NCBI GenBank assembly: GCA_023055425.1
Contig: JALGPY010000001.1
Span: 32,353,001 to 32,417,000 of the forward strand
Reading direction: 5' to 3'
Length of the DNA stretch: 64,000 nt
Source of the DNA: Linanthus parryae
Taxonomy: Eukaryota > Streptophyta > Magnoliopsida > Ericales > Polemoniaceae
Below the pieces are notes generated by a model. That model was not told the DNA's origin, searched no databases, and was given only the letters and a program-made list of their open reading frames with translations. Below, piece by piece: positions 21,182 through 33,300 of the stretch; within the stretch, counting starts at the first letter, position 1; each line of letters starts with the position of its first letter. A program made the position numbers and the translations under genes.

Positions 21182-21890
21182 CCTTGCAAATCTCATCATA
21201 TGAGAATTTTTGAGATGGTAAACCTCTTACCAAGTCCTTTGAGATGAGTTTATTCAAGGTGTATATGCTAATATGCCCAAACTTTTTATGCCAAAGACTT
21301 GAATCTTCCTTCTAGGCCTTGAGGCACTTCAACTTGTCACCTGCAAATACTGTTAGTACACATAGCATGTAGATTGTATGATCTAGGAGCAGTAAGTATG
21401 CAATTTCCAGATTTCTCATCTTGCACAACACATTTCTCCTTGTCAAATACAGCTTTATAACATTTATTACATAACTGAGAAATACTAAGCAGATTATATT
21501 TAAGTCCATCCACAAGATAAACATCCGAGATAGAGTTGGTAGAACCATTACCAATACTACCTATACCAATAATATTGCACTTTGCCTTGTCACCAGGTGT
21601 AATTTTCCCTCCAGATTTCTCTGTGAGTTCAGTAAAAAGAGAATTCTTTCCACTCATATGTCTGGAACAACCACTGTCTAATATCCATTTTTGATCCTTC
21701 AAGGCCTTGGTGACATCCTGCAAAAATAAATCATTGACTCAACAGGCTGTTAGACCAAGTGCAGAACTTTGAGTCATACTCAGAATCAGCCATGTTTGGT
21801 GGTCTAATTCCTTTTGGGACCCAAATCTGCTTAACCTGTCCCTTAAGCTGATAAGGATAAGTGTTCCTCAAAATATGCTTAACCTTTGAT
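21182..21890 (-). pseudogene. Sirevirus-like copy D: gag end and protease fragment
   Basis: It parallels the B copy split between 25430-25706 and 45002-45420. The protease frame 21723-21337 has the catalytic loop WILDSGCSRHMSG, preceded by the gag tail YPYQLKGQVKQIWVPKG. Part of the pre-integrase region (to 21182) remains before gypsy A cuts it. The rest of pol is missing. The upstream gag, including the CCHC knuckle of copy B, is replaced by a lysine-rich frame. Confidence 0.8.
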
Positions 21891-21896
21891 TTCTGC

Positions 21897-22319
21897 TTAA
21901 CCCTTTTTGGTTGTAGCAGCAACATGCTTAACCCTTGATTTCTTCTCAGTAGGCTTATCCTTCTCTGGTTCTTCTTCAGCAGATTTCTTCTTCTCAACAT
22001 CACCAGACTTCTTTTTGCCTTCCTTAGCAGACTTCCCTTTTTCTTCTTCATCTGGCTTTTTATTGTCTCCCCCTTTCTTCTTGTCTAACCTAGACTGATC
22101 ATCACCCTGTACTTCTGTCTCCTTTTGTGGATCAACACTTGAACCTTCATCCCCTTTCTCTGTTTTGATCTTCTTTGCAGGAGGTGAAGCTTCATGCAAA
22201 CTTTGTGTCCCTTCTGAATCCGAGTCAGAAATTATGATCTTCTCCTTCTTGTTGGCCCTCTTCTTAGATCTAGCAGAAGGCTTACCCTGTTGTTGAATCC
22301 TGACTGATTTTCCCTCCAT
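21897..22319 (-). CDS. Lys/Glu-rich ORF upstream of Sirevirus copy D, origin unknown
   Basis: A 140-residue frame starts at ATG 22319 (MEGKSVRIQQQGKPSARS). It is highly charged, with an acidic Ser cluster (IIISDSDSEGTQ) and many KK/EE runs, so it is probably disordered and could be nuclear. The ATG follows a leader-like stretch (CAAAACCCTAATTTCACA, and a CT-rich run to 22400). It ends just before the gag/protease homology of copy D. It could be a captured host-gene exon, a variable gag N-terminus, or low-complexity chance. No domain was recognised. Confidence 0.4.
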   Translation of the reverse strand: MEGKSVRIQQQGKPSARSKKRANKKEKIIISDSDSEGTQSLHEASPPAKKIKTEKGDEGSSVDPQKETEVQGDDQSRLDKKKGGDNKKPDEEEKGKSAKEGKKKSGDVEKKKSAEEEPEKDKPTEKKSRVKHVAATTKKG

Positions 22320-22762
22320 TGTGAAATTAGGGTTTTGAGAGAAGATTGAGATTGGAAGAGAGAGAGCAGAGAGACGTAGAAGACTGAGATAGAATGAAGA
22401 TAATAGAGAGAAAAGCCCTGACTTTCAGCTTAAGTAGGTTGAGAAAGAGAGTTTAAAAAGGACTCTTCTAAAATCCACATGCAAAACATATCTAGAAGAT
22501 ATTTTAGGATATTTTAGAAAATTCTCTGAGTAATTAAAACATTATAAAATTATCTAAAAAGATAATATATAATATTTGGTGATCCATTTATTTAACAAGT
22601 AAACTACACCGATGTTTCAAGACCTTGGAGAACAATCTCAAGGCCTTGAGTTTTTCTGCAGTTTTAGAAATTTCAAAGCTTTGAACTATACTTTCAAGAC
22701 TTTGGAAAGTATAATCTCAAGGCTTTAAGATTTCAATAAATAATCACAAGTAAGCACTAATA
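22320..22762 (-). repeat. Likely 3' LTR part of Sirevirus B, also leader of the Lys-rich ORF
   Basis: On the minus strand, AGGGGGAG (polypurine tract, 22770-22763) is followed by TATTAGTGC, the probable LTR start. The region has palindromic CTCAAGGCCTTGAG (22637-22650) and related words (22612-22628, 22716-22726), as Sirevirus LTR promoters do. A TATA-like TTTTTAAACTC lies near 22455. I could not match it to the right-hand LTR at 58308, so its full extent is uncertain. Confidence 0.5.
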
Positions 22763-22768
22763 CTCCCC

Positions 22769-25706
22769 CTAAACCAATGCATCCTTGTTTAACATTCCCA
22801 GTTCAAGCCTTAGGGATGCAAACATATCATCTGGCAAAGGTTTAGTGAAAATATCAGCAATCTGCATAATAGTAGAAATAAAAGATAGAACATCATCACC
22901 TTTTTCTGCATGATCTCTAAGGAAATGATGCCTTACATCTATATGCTTAGTTCTTGAGTGATGTATAGGATTCTTAGAGATTGAAATGACACTTGCATTG
23001 TCACAATTAATAGGCACATTTCTGAAATCATATCCAAGATCTCTAAGCTTTTGAGCAATCCACAACACTTGTGAGCAGCAAGCTCCAGCTGCAATATACT
23101 CAACTTTTGCAGTTGATAATGCTACAGAGTTATGCTTCTTGGAATGCCAACTAATTAGTGAGGAACCAAGAAACTGACAACATCCAGAAGTACTCTTCCT
23201 ATCACTTTGTATCCTCCAAAATCTGCATATGAATATCCACTCAACATAAATTTAGATCTCCTTGGATACCAAATCCCCAAGTCTTTGGTTCCATTAAAAT
23301 ATCTAAAAATCCTCTTAACAGCAGTTAAATGACTTTCCTTAGGATCTGCTTGAAATCTTCCACACATGCGAACACTAAACATAATATCAGGTCTACTAGC
23401 AGTTAAGTACAGAAGTGATCCAATCATACCTCTATACTCCTTCTGATTTACACTCTTACCATTTGAATCCTTGTCTAAGGATAGTGAAGAACTCATAGGA
23501 GTTTTGAGTGCCTTGGACTGTGTCATATTGTACTTGTTCAACAAGTCCTTGGTATATTTTCCTTGATGTACAAAGATTCCTTTCTTCATTTGTAAAACAT
23601 CAAGTCCAAGAAAGAAATTCATCTCTCCCATTAAGCTCATCTCAAAATCCCTGCACATTAGACTAGAGAACTCTTTTTAAAGAGCATCATTAGTAGCACC
23701 AAATAGAATATCATCTACATAGATCTGAAATACTAAAAAGTCAGTTTCATGATGTTTAATGAAAATAGTTTTATCTACTAGACATCTCTTGAAATTATTG
23801 TCAAGTAAAAACTTTGAGAGTCTTTCATACCAAGCCCTTTGAGCTTGTTTTAAGCCATAAAGAGCTTTGTCTAATTTGTAAACATGATCAGGGAAGTTTT
23901 CATCTTCAAAATCAGGAGGTTGAGCTACAAAAACATCTTCTTGTAAATAACCATTCAGAAAAGCACATTTGACATCCATTTGATAAAGCTTTTTGTGTTT
24001 GTGAGATGCAAATGCAAGAAGTATTCTAATAGCTTCTAACCTGGAAACAGGAGAAAATGTATCCTCATAGTCTATGCCTTCTTCTTGATTGCATCCTTGT
24101 GCCACATGTCTGGATTTTTTTCTCACCACTTTGCCATTCTCATCAAGCTTATTTCTGAACACCCATCTGGTTCCAATAACTGATTGCTCTTTTGGTCTAG
24201 GAACCAGATTCCATACCTTGTTTCTTTCAAATTCATTCAGCTCACTTTGCATTGCAGTGATCCAATTAACATCTTCTAGTGCTTCTTTTGCATTCTTGGG
24301 CTCAATCAGTGATACAAAAGCACTAAAAGCACATAAGTTCTTCAACTGTCCTTTTGTCTGAGTTCCAGTAGTTGGATCAGATATGATATTGTCAGCTGGA
24401 TGGTCTACAAGATACTTAAACTTCTTCCTTGGTGTCCAGTAATATGTTCCTTCAAGGCTTTGAGTTCTTGAATAAGTATAAGCAGCATCATATAAAGTTT
24501 TAGTTTCAGTTTCAAGAATTTGAGATTTTTGCTCTGCAGGAGGTTCAAGGCCTTGAGATTCTACTGACTGATTCTGTACTTTAGTTTTGCCTTTGTCTTC
24601 TTTCAAAATGTCATCATCAGCCTCATGCTTGTTCAAATTAATATCTGCAAAACTTTCACTCAAAGAATCCTTAGTACTTTCATCAAAAAACACATGAATG
24701 CTCTCTTCCACAATCTTGGTTTTTCTAATGAAAGTTCTATAAGCTTTGCTAGTTTGAGAATATCCAAGAAATACACCTTCATCACTTTCTAGCATCAAAC
24801 TTACCAAAATTGTCTTTACCATTATTATGCACAAAACAAGTACAACCAAAAGGTTTGAAATAAGAGACACTAGGCTTCCTGCCTATAAACAGTTCATAAG
24901 GAGTCTTTTTCAAAATAGGCCTGATCAAACATCTATTAAGAACATAATTGGCAGTATTAACAGCTTCTCCCCACAAATACTTTGTCAAATTACTTTCAAG
25001 TAGCATGGTTCTAGACATATCCTCAAGTGTTCTATTTTTCCTCTCAACTACTCCGTTTTGCTGAGGGATTCTAGGTGCAAAGAAGTTGTGTGATATGCCA
25101 TGCTTTGCACAAAATAAATCACAGTCAAGATGATCAAATTCCCTACCATGATCACTTCTAATAGATGCAACAGACAAGTTTTTCAAAGTTTGAAGCTCAT
25201 TGCACAGTCTAGAAAATTCAGATAAAGCTTCAGTTTTGTCTCTAATAAACATAACCCATGTAAATATAGAATAATCATCTACTACAACAAGCATATACCT
25301 CTTACCTTTTGGAGTTTGAACTCTCATAGGACCACACAAGTCCATATGCATAAGTTCTAAGGGTCTAGAAGTACTTACAATTTTTTTTGGCTTGAATGAG
25401 CTTCTTGTTTGTTTACCTTGTACACATGCCTTGCAAATCTCATCATTTGAGAATTTTTGTGATGGTAATCCTCTTACCAAGTCCTTTGAGATGAGTTTAT
25501 TCAAGGTGTGTATGCTAATATGCCCAAGCTTTCTATGCTAAAGCTTTGAATCTTCCTTCAAGGCCTTGTGGCACTTCAAATTGTCAGCTGCAATACTGTT
25601 AGTACTCATAGCATATAAATTGTATGATCTAGGAGCAGTGAGTATGCAATTTCCAGATTTCTCATCTTGCACAACACATTTCTTTTGTCAAATACAGCTT
25701 TATAAC
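22769..25706 (-). pseudogene. Sirevirus B pol: integrase, RT and RNase H with frame breaks
   Basis: From right to left: pre-integrase HRKLGHISIHTLNK (near 25530), then integrase 25504-24782 with Cys residues in EICKACVQGK, catalytic Asp in HMDLCGPM and IRSDHGREF, and Glu in NGVVERKNRT. RT (24870-23677, 23658-23155) has YQMDVKCAFLNG and IYVDDILFGA. RNase H (23068-22769) has HSRTKHIDVRHHFLRD and ADIFTKPLP. A stop lies near 23675 and frame changes lie near 24800 and 23110. The 5' parts lie at 45002-46069 and 57858-58263, separated by gypsy B and insertion F. The lineage call (SIRE/Maximus-like Ty1/copia) rests on motif style and LTR features. Confidence 0.85.
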
Positions 25707-26315
25707 TGTAGATACTGCTTTCCAGATAGACAGATCATCGCCACGTGGCAGCCATCCAACACACCTAGCTGTGCTCCATCCACACCAGATCACCACCCGT
25801 GTTGATCCACGTGGGGGCTACGAGACAGAGCCCCTGCGCGCCATAACACGGGACTTGTAGGGACTTGGTGGTTTGGAGGCTAGGGTAAGGCCCGTCGCGC
25901 GCATGCTGACTACCAAGCCTGTGTGCGACCTCTGGTAACTGACTGAGAGATCCTAGGCTTACGTGTCCCATTAATGCAATTGATCTCATAAAGGTATCCG
26001 ATACATGCGGGCAGATGCGTAACGGTTCCTATATACACGGTCGAACGTGCCGTTGGGGGTTCTACCATTAAGCCGCCATTTATGGTGCACTAAACCCCCC
26101 AACGGTCACTTCCCCACTATATATAGGATCTTAGCTCTCCCTTGCGACACAAGACACATAAGACACATTGGTCCAGTGCCATAGCTTACTGTCTCTCTCT
26201 CACAAACAGCTACCAGTGCTTACTCTCTCCCTACACACACCCTACAACTCTCCGTGTTCTTATTCCCTACTTGAGGTGTACACTTGGAGATCTCTCGACG
26301 ATTTCCTTGTACACA
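25707..26315 (+). repeat. Gypsy B 5' LTR and primer site
   Basis: It begins TGTAGATACTGC and ends CCTTGTACACA. A TATA box CTATATATAGG at 26117-26127 is followed by a CT-rich leader. TTTTGGTGAACCCGACGTG directly after (26316 on) is the presumed primer-binding site. It is nearly identical to the 3' LTR at 44397-45001. Confidence 0.88.
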
Positions 26316-26368
26316 TTTTGGTGAACCCGACGTGAACATCCACCTCAAGAACCTCAAATTTTCCCATA

Positions 26369-27589
26369 ATGTCTTCGGACCAGGCCATTCGTCACGGAGA
26401 CCAGTCTCCCTCCCATGAGGAGACCTTAGGAGAGGACGGACTGCTAGACACCTCTCCCAAAACTCGGGCTTCGGTTGTCGCTGAGGGAGAACCCTCCTTG
26501 GAGTCTCTCCAAGTCACGATACAGACACAAGCCCGAGCCATGGAAGCTCAATCTGAGCAAATTGCTCAGATCATGGCGATTCTCGGAAAGGTGGCCCAGA
26601 ACGTTGTCCCAGGGGCTTCTGCCTCATTGCTGTCAACTCCACTGTACCCACCAGGGATAATGTCCACCTCAATAGGCTCCTCGATAGTGCATGTCGCTGT
26701 TGCTCAGACTCCTCTCTCAGGCGGCCCGGCGAGCCAGACTCCACCATTCTCATCAGGCTCGTCCCTGATGACAGCAGGGAACCCCACTGCATATCCTGCA
26801 TCATCTCTATATGCAAGCGGAGCCCTAGGAAGCCATGGGCCTCCACCTCCGCCTACTTACAACCCCTGTATGCCCTACATTCCGGGCTTCGGGCCAACAA
26901 CTCCATCTTACGGAGAAACACCCGCTAGTATGGCGACTCTTGAACAAAGAATTGACAGTATCATCGCCAACCAGAGTTTCGCAGACACTGTCATCCCCAA
27001 GGTAAACAGCATGCCTCCCATTCCGCGGGATGTCTATCTGATGCCGAACCCCGCAGGATACAACGCGCCCAAGTGGGACAAGTTTGATGAGGTCAGTGGG
27101 AACGCCCACGAGCACGTGATGAGGTTCGTGGACATGATGGGCCCGTACGCAGCTGATACTCTGCTACTCATGCGCGAATTTCCCAAATCTCTGGGAACTG
27201 TCGCATACAAGTGGTACAGAGCCCTCGAAGCTGGATCTGTCAAGACATGGGATGAAATGGTAAAGAAATTCTATACGAAGTTCTTCCCGATGGACGAACG
27301 GGTCACGACCATTCACCTCTCCCGGATGTACCAAAAGCCTGACGAGGAAGGTGTCACCTTCATCAAGAAATTCAGGTCCATGTCCTTGGAGTTCAGCGAC
27401 GAAGTCTCGGAGGGCCGTCTGGTCGAAATATGCCTGCAAAGCATGCGCGACGAGTACAAAGGTATGTTGATTAACTTGAATATGCCCACTTTCTCGAAGT
27501 TGATTGACTGCAATAGGAACTTCGAGCCCCTGGTAGAAAGGATGCGGAAGAGACACGCTAGCGAGCATACACCGACAAATCCCAGCTAA
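26369..27589 (+). CDS. Gypsy B gag
   Basis: An open frame of 406 codons starts MSSDQAIRHGDQSPSHEE. The N-terminal 200 residues are Ser/Pro/Gly-rich. The gag domain follows: FPKSLGTVAYKWYRALEAG, KTWDEMVKKFYTKFFPMDE and TIHLSRMYQKPDEEGVTF, as in plant Ty3/gypsy gag. It ends at TAA 27589, where the gypsy A frame continues in the same register (FGRFGYKR), so the stop is a disabling change or a natural gag boundary. Gag is the structural particle protein. An intact gag without pol is what a mobilisable, non-autonomous element would keep. Confidence 0.8.
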   Translation: MSSDQAIRHGDQSPSHEETLGEDGLLDTSPKTRASVVAEGEPSLESLQVTIQTQARAMEAQSEQIAQIMAILGKVAQNVVPGASASLLSTPLYPPGIMSTSIGSSIVHVAVAQTPLSGGPASQTPPFSSGSSLMTAGNPTAYPASSLYASGALGSHGPPPPPTYNPCMPYIPGFGPTTPSYGETPASMATLEQRIDSIIANQSFADTVIPKVNSMPPIPRDVYLMPNPAGYNAPKWDKFDEVSGNAHEHVMRFVDMMGPYAADTLLLMREFPKSLGTVAYKWYRALEAGSVKTWDEMVKKFYTKFFPMDERVTTIHLSRMYQKPDEEGVTFIKKFRSMSLEFSDEVSEGRLVEICLQSMRDEYKGMLINLNMPTFSKLIDCNRNFEPLVERMRKRHASEHTPTNPS

Positions 27590-28949
27590 AAGTTCGGAAG
27601 GTTCGGTTACAAGCGGCCGGGAGACACCAACGTCCATGCAGTGTCGCCATCCAGTAAGCAACAATGACCCGAGCCACAGGAGGCGCCGCCACTACCCTGC
27701 TCAATCGAGGATGCGATTGATCTCTGTAAAAGATGGCGGAAGGACGGAATCTTGCCACCCTTTGAGCGCAAACCTACAGGAGAGCAATTCAGAAACCCCA
27801 GGTGGTGCGAGTGTCATGGCCAAGTGTCACACCCAACGCAGGAATGCAAAAAGCTCAGATGGATGGTGGACAGTAAAGGAGGGCCAGCTGTTCATAGACG
27901 AGCAGGCCAAAGATGTGCGTAATAATCCCCTGCCGTCTCATGCGAGGCAGGAACCCAAATAGAAGGAGGTCGCAATGATCTCGATAACCGACCTGGAGGA
28001 GATCATAGATACAGAAGTCCCGGTAGTCGCGAAGATCCATGAAGAGGAGGATTACGGTATTGACACGGAGGATTTGCGAGCGGAGCGAATGAAGAATTCT
28101 GCCAAATTTGTTAAGTTCTTCGATGAAATGGGCTTTTAACCCGACTGTAGGCACGAAATGGCCAAGGCCATCCTCAGAGCGGTAGAGGACTATGGGGAAG
28201 AGCTAGTAATCTCAGACGGCAGGACTGTTAGGGCCGTTCTGCCGGAGGGACCCATCATGACATTTGATGAGTGTGATAAGAAGACTAGCGCGAACCATCA
28301 GAGACCACTGTACGTGATGGCTTCCATCAACCACGTGGATTTTAAAAGGGCATTCGTCGATGGCGGAGCTGCGGTGAATGTCATTCCACTTAGCAACCTG
28401 GAGACGGCAGGGATCCCCAAGCACAAGATAGTTAAAAAGCAACCGCCGCTCACAGGCTTTGGCAGCGATTCCAGGATGACCCTGGGGTGGATTTGCTTGG
28501 GGATCCAAATTGGGCAGATTAGCTGTTCTGCCAAGTTTCACGTTATCGACGCAACCACGACTTACCACATGATCATTGGGTGCGCGTGGATTCACCGCTT
28601 CGACGTTGTTCCCTCGACAGCTCATCAGTTGATGAAGGCCATCTGGAAAGAGAGGGTGGTTACGATACCTGCTTCCGTGAATCCTTTCAATATAGAGGAG
28701 GCGCACCTATCCGAGGCGGTATGGTTCACAGAGTTGGAGGACGGGCCATTTCCAGCCCCATCCCGGACAGTTCCTCTGCCCAGATGGGAGGACATCAAAG
28801 ATCAGTCACCAGCAGGAGTAATGGTGACAAGGGAGGAAGCAGGAGTAAAGCAGGCCATGAGGACGGAGACCTCCGGAGTAGCCAAAAACATCTACACCTT
28901 AAAGAGGGTTATCAAACATGATGAAGATGGCAGACAGGTGGGAAGTTTC
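27590..28949 (+). pseudogene. Gypsy B gag tail and aspartic protease, cut by Angela insertion
   Basis: It continues gag with FGRFGYKRPGDTNVH, then the Cys/His motif WCECHGQVSHPTQECKKLR (about 27805-27855). The protease has loop AFVDGGAAVNVIPL (28348-28390) and TTYHMIIGCAWIHRF. There are in-frame stops near 27666 (TGA), 27960 (TAG) and 28138 (TAA), and a frame change near 27878. The last frame, 28158-28949, is long and clean. It is cut at 28949 and resumes at 37444 (YSNGKKCYRI), then stops after about 8 codons. The DGG catalytic loop is shared with gypsy A. Confidence 0.82.
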
Positions 28950-30359
28950 TGTAGGGTTTTGATTCATGGATCGCGCAACGGAAGCATAATCAAACAAATA
29001 ACCATGCAAAACCCTCCAAGGATCACAAGTCTAGATGCATAACGATAGTGAAGGTAAGAAATCATAAACACACCTTTGGGTTCTCCTTGATGACTTCAAA
29101 CGCGAATAGTGTCACGTTCTCTATAGTTGATCCACGCCTAGAGTTGATCCTAGATCTCCCAAACTCCTTGGTGCTAGCCCGGAATAGGAAGAGGATGAAG
29201 GAATCACGCAAAACGAGACAAAAGAGGGGATTCGGCCCTCTTTTGGCCGACGGGGTGAGGGCGGCGGCAAGGGGGCGGGTCGGCCTCCTTGTTGCTTGCT
29301 CTCTCTCCTTTTGTTCTCTTCCACTCTTGTTATGTTCACTAATGAGCATAAGTTATGAGGAAGGAAGGAAGGAGGGTCCTTTATATAGTCCAACAACTCC
29401 TTGTTAACTACCTAAAGGACTTATTCTAGTCCAACTAGAATTCAATTTAGTCCCTTCCTTGCAAATTAGTCCCTACTAAGTTTGCAAGGGTTTGCAAAGT
29501 GATCCTTCTAATTAATTAATCCAATTAATTAATTCCCAAATCTAGTTCAACTCTATATATCGTGTGACCCCATAGGTTCTATCTAGTTGGTAGCAACTAC
29601 TTGCTAATATGGAGCGGTTTCTAGCAAAACATCCATTCTAGCCAACTAATAGAATAGTCATCTAGACAACCTTTGTACAAGTAATTGTCTCATCCCTTTG
29701 CCTCTATATCCGGATTGGACACGAGACATACAAGTCACACTCGTATATCCAATCCATAGTTTCTCGATCTATGGGAATAGCCTTATTCGTGCAAATAACA
29801 TCAATATCCCATATATTGATTTATTTGAGTCTGGCCAGACATTCTATAAGCACTATCCCTCGAGTGGCCTAGGATATCTACTCCCGTTATGTGGGAGGGG
29901 CAAATCCTCTCTACGTCCACTACGATCTCTAAGCTTGCTTCTCATTGTATCCAGTACACGCCTTTATAACTACCCAGTTACGGTGTAGCGTTTAACGCTA
30001 CCACGATCACAATGATCCACAACTAGAATATCTAGTGACTTCAAGTCTAAGGATGACAATACCATTGCACCGCGAGAAGCACTTGTGACTCAACATAACA
30101 TGTATGTAGCCTTCTCGGAGATGGGTCAATCCAGTGCAACATTCCGTAATGCACACTCCATATCAATCCAACCCCATACTAGTCTATAGATGATTGTCCC
30201 ATTAATCATTATACTTGACTAGGGATATTTAAGATAAACAACACAATTGTAAATCTAAGGACTTCATTATATTAAATATCCAATAAATAATAAATGAATT
30301 TTCTAGCCATTTACAGATTCATACTAAACTAGATTGCCTCTAGGGCATCTATTCCAACA
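28950..30359 (-). repeat. Angela element 3' LTR
   Basis: It matches 36007-37438 with scattered substitutions. It has lost about 22 bases (the block with TGTGTTGGATCGTGATA) near 30168. Repeated frames within (for example on both strands at about 29050-29400) occur identically in the other LTR and are not genes. Confidence 0.93.
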
Positions 30360-30373
30360 GTCTCCCACTTGCA

Positions 30374-33300
30374 CTAGAGCCAATCTGGCGCATCTCGTAT
30401 GCCCATACTCCTAGTGTGCCCTTCATGCTTCCACTGCGTGAGAGGCTTCGTAAGCGGGTCTGACAGATTATCATCTGTAGGAATCTTGCATATCCGAACG
30501 TCTCCTCTATCGATAATATCTCGAATCAGATGAAACTTCCTGAGCACGTGTTTGGACTTCTGGTGCGATCTGGGTTCCTTTGATTGTGCGATCGCCCCAG
30601 TGTTGTCACAGAACAACTCCACTGGATCCGCAATGCTAGGGACCACACCAAGTTCAGAAACAAACTTTCTGATCCAAACAGCCTCCTTTGCTGCGCCATT
30701 TGCAGCAATGTACTCAACCTCTGTTGTAGAATCAGCTACCGTCTCTTGCTTGGAACTCTTCCAGCTCACCGCTGCTCCATTCAGGCAAAACACATATCCC
30801 GACTATGATCTAAAGTCATCTCTATCGGTTTGGAAGCTTGCATCAGTGTAACCCCTTACACGCAACTCTTCCTCACCGCCAAACATCAAGAAAGCATCCT
30901 TAGTTCTTCTCAAGTACTTTAGGATGTTCTTGACAGCAATCCAGTGACTCTCACCCGGATTGGATTGGTATCTGCTTGTCATACTCAAGGCATATGACAC
31001 ATCTTGTCTAGTACATAACATGGCGTACATGATAGATCCTATGGCCGAGGCATAGGGAATCCTACTCATGCGTTCCTTCTCAATCTCATTGGAAGGACAA
31101 CCACTCTTCGAAAGAGTGATTCCATGTGACATGGGCAAGAATCCCTTCTTGGAATCTTGCATGTTGAACCGTTTCAACACCTTGTCAATATATGTACTTT
31201 GACTTAGGCCTAGCAACCTCTTAGATCTATCTCTATAGATCTTTATACCGAGTATATAGGCTGCTTCCCCTAAGTTCTTCATTGAGAAACACTTTCCTAG
31301 CCAATCTTTCACAGATTGTAGCATGGGAATGTCGTTTCCAATGAGTAGTATGTCATCTACATACAAGACCAGAAAAGCTACAGAGCTCCCACTAACCTTC
31401 TTGTAGACACAAGACTCATCTTCGTTTCTGATGAAGCCAAACTCTTTGACCACTTCATCAAAACGTCGATTCCAACTCCTTGAAGCTTGCTTCAATTCAT
31501 AAATGGATCGTTGCAGCTTACAGACTTTGTTGGCTTGCTTTGGATCTTCAAAACCCTCCGGCTGTATCATATACACGTCCTCGAGGAGATTCCCATAAAG
31601 GAATGCTGTTTTGACATCCATCTGCCAAATCTCATAGCCGTAGTATGCTCCAATTGCAAGTATGATTCAGATGGATTTGGTCATAGCGACTGGTGAAAAG
31701 GTTTCATCGTAGTCAATACCATGAATCTGTCTGAATCCTTTAGCCACCAATCGGCCCTTATAGGTAATCACATTACCATCCATGTCGATCTTCTTCTTGA
31801 AGACCCATTTGCACCCTATGGGCCGCGCTCCATCGGGTGGTTCCACCAAAGTCCATACTTTGTTGGTATACATGGATTCCATCTCGGATCTCATGGCTTC
31901 CAGCCACTTCTGAGAGTCTGGGCCACTCATGGCCTCCTCATAGGTAGTAGGCTCGTCATCTATGAGCATCGTGTCACCGGAATCAGTTATGAGAAGTCCG
32001 TACCTCTCGGGTTCCTGGCGCACTCTACTAGATCTATGAAGCTCTTGTGTTACCTGAACAGGTGGCTCCACAACTGCTTGTGATTCCTGTTCATTTTCCA
32101 TAATCGGTTCAGTGATTTGTGGTTCTTGAACCTCTTCAAGTTCTACATTCCTCCCACTTGCTTCTTTAGAGACAAACTCTCTTTCTAGAAACACGCCGGT
32201 CCGAGCAACAAACACTTTGTTTTCGGTTGGATTGTAGAAGTAGTATCCCTTAGTTTCCTTAGGGTACCCCACAAATTTACACTTATCCGACTTAGGCCCT
32301 AGCTAGTCTGATTGTAAACGTTTTACATAGACATCGCAGCCCCAAATCCTCATAAACGGCAGTGTGGGACGCCTCCCACTCCACATCTCATATGGTGTCT
32401 TCATGACTGATTTAGATGGAACACGGTTAATGGTGAAAGCTGCACTTAATAGAGCGTAGCCCCAAAATGATAATGGAAGATCGGTTTGACACATCATAGA
32501 CCGAACCATATCCAATAGGGTTCGATTCCTCCTCTCGGACACGCCATTCCATTGTGGCGTTCCGGGTGGAGTGAGTTGGGACACGATCCCACACTCTCTA
32601 AGATAGTCGTCAAACTCTTGGCTCAAGTATTCTCCTCCACGATCCGATCGTAGAGCCTTGATACTTTTGCCAAGTTGCTTCTCTACTTCATTCTTGAATT
32701 CTTTGAACACTTCAAAGGATTCGGATTTTGCCCTCATAAGGTACACAAATCCATATCTACTGTAATCATCAGTAAATGTAATGAAGTAGACATAACCACC
32801 CCTGGCAGGCGTGGAAAATGGCCCACACACATCAGTATGTATGAGCGCCAATTGCTCACTAGTCCTCTCACCTTTCTTATTGAAAGGGGACTTTGTCATT
32901 TTTCCTAATAAACAAGCCTCACATGTCTCATATGATTCAAAATCAAATGAGTCTAGTAATCCATCCTTATGGAGTCTAGATACACGTTTCTCATTTATAT
33001 GGCATAAACGACAATGCCATAAATAAGCAGGATTTAAATCATTTATTTTAATCCGCTTGGTATTAATGTTGTAGACAGGATTGCTTAGATCAAGGACATA
33101 AAGTCCATTAAATAATTGCGCACTAAAATAGTGAATATTATTCAAATAAAAGGAACAACAATTGTTCTTTATTGAAATAATAAAACCTTCCTTGTCCAAA
33201 CAAGAAATAGAAATAATGTTTCTGCTCATAGCAGGCACAAAATAGCAATTATTTAATTCTAAAACTAATCGTGAAGGCAGAGATAGCTCGCACACGCCTA

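Noticed and set aside
21897..22098. Plus-strand Phe/Ser/Leu frame over the Lys-rich ORF
   Set aside because: It is the complement of Lys/Glu codons, a compositional shadow.
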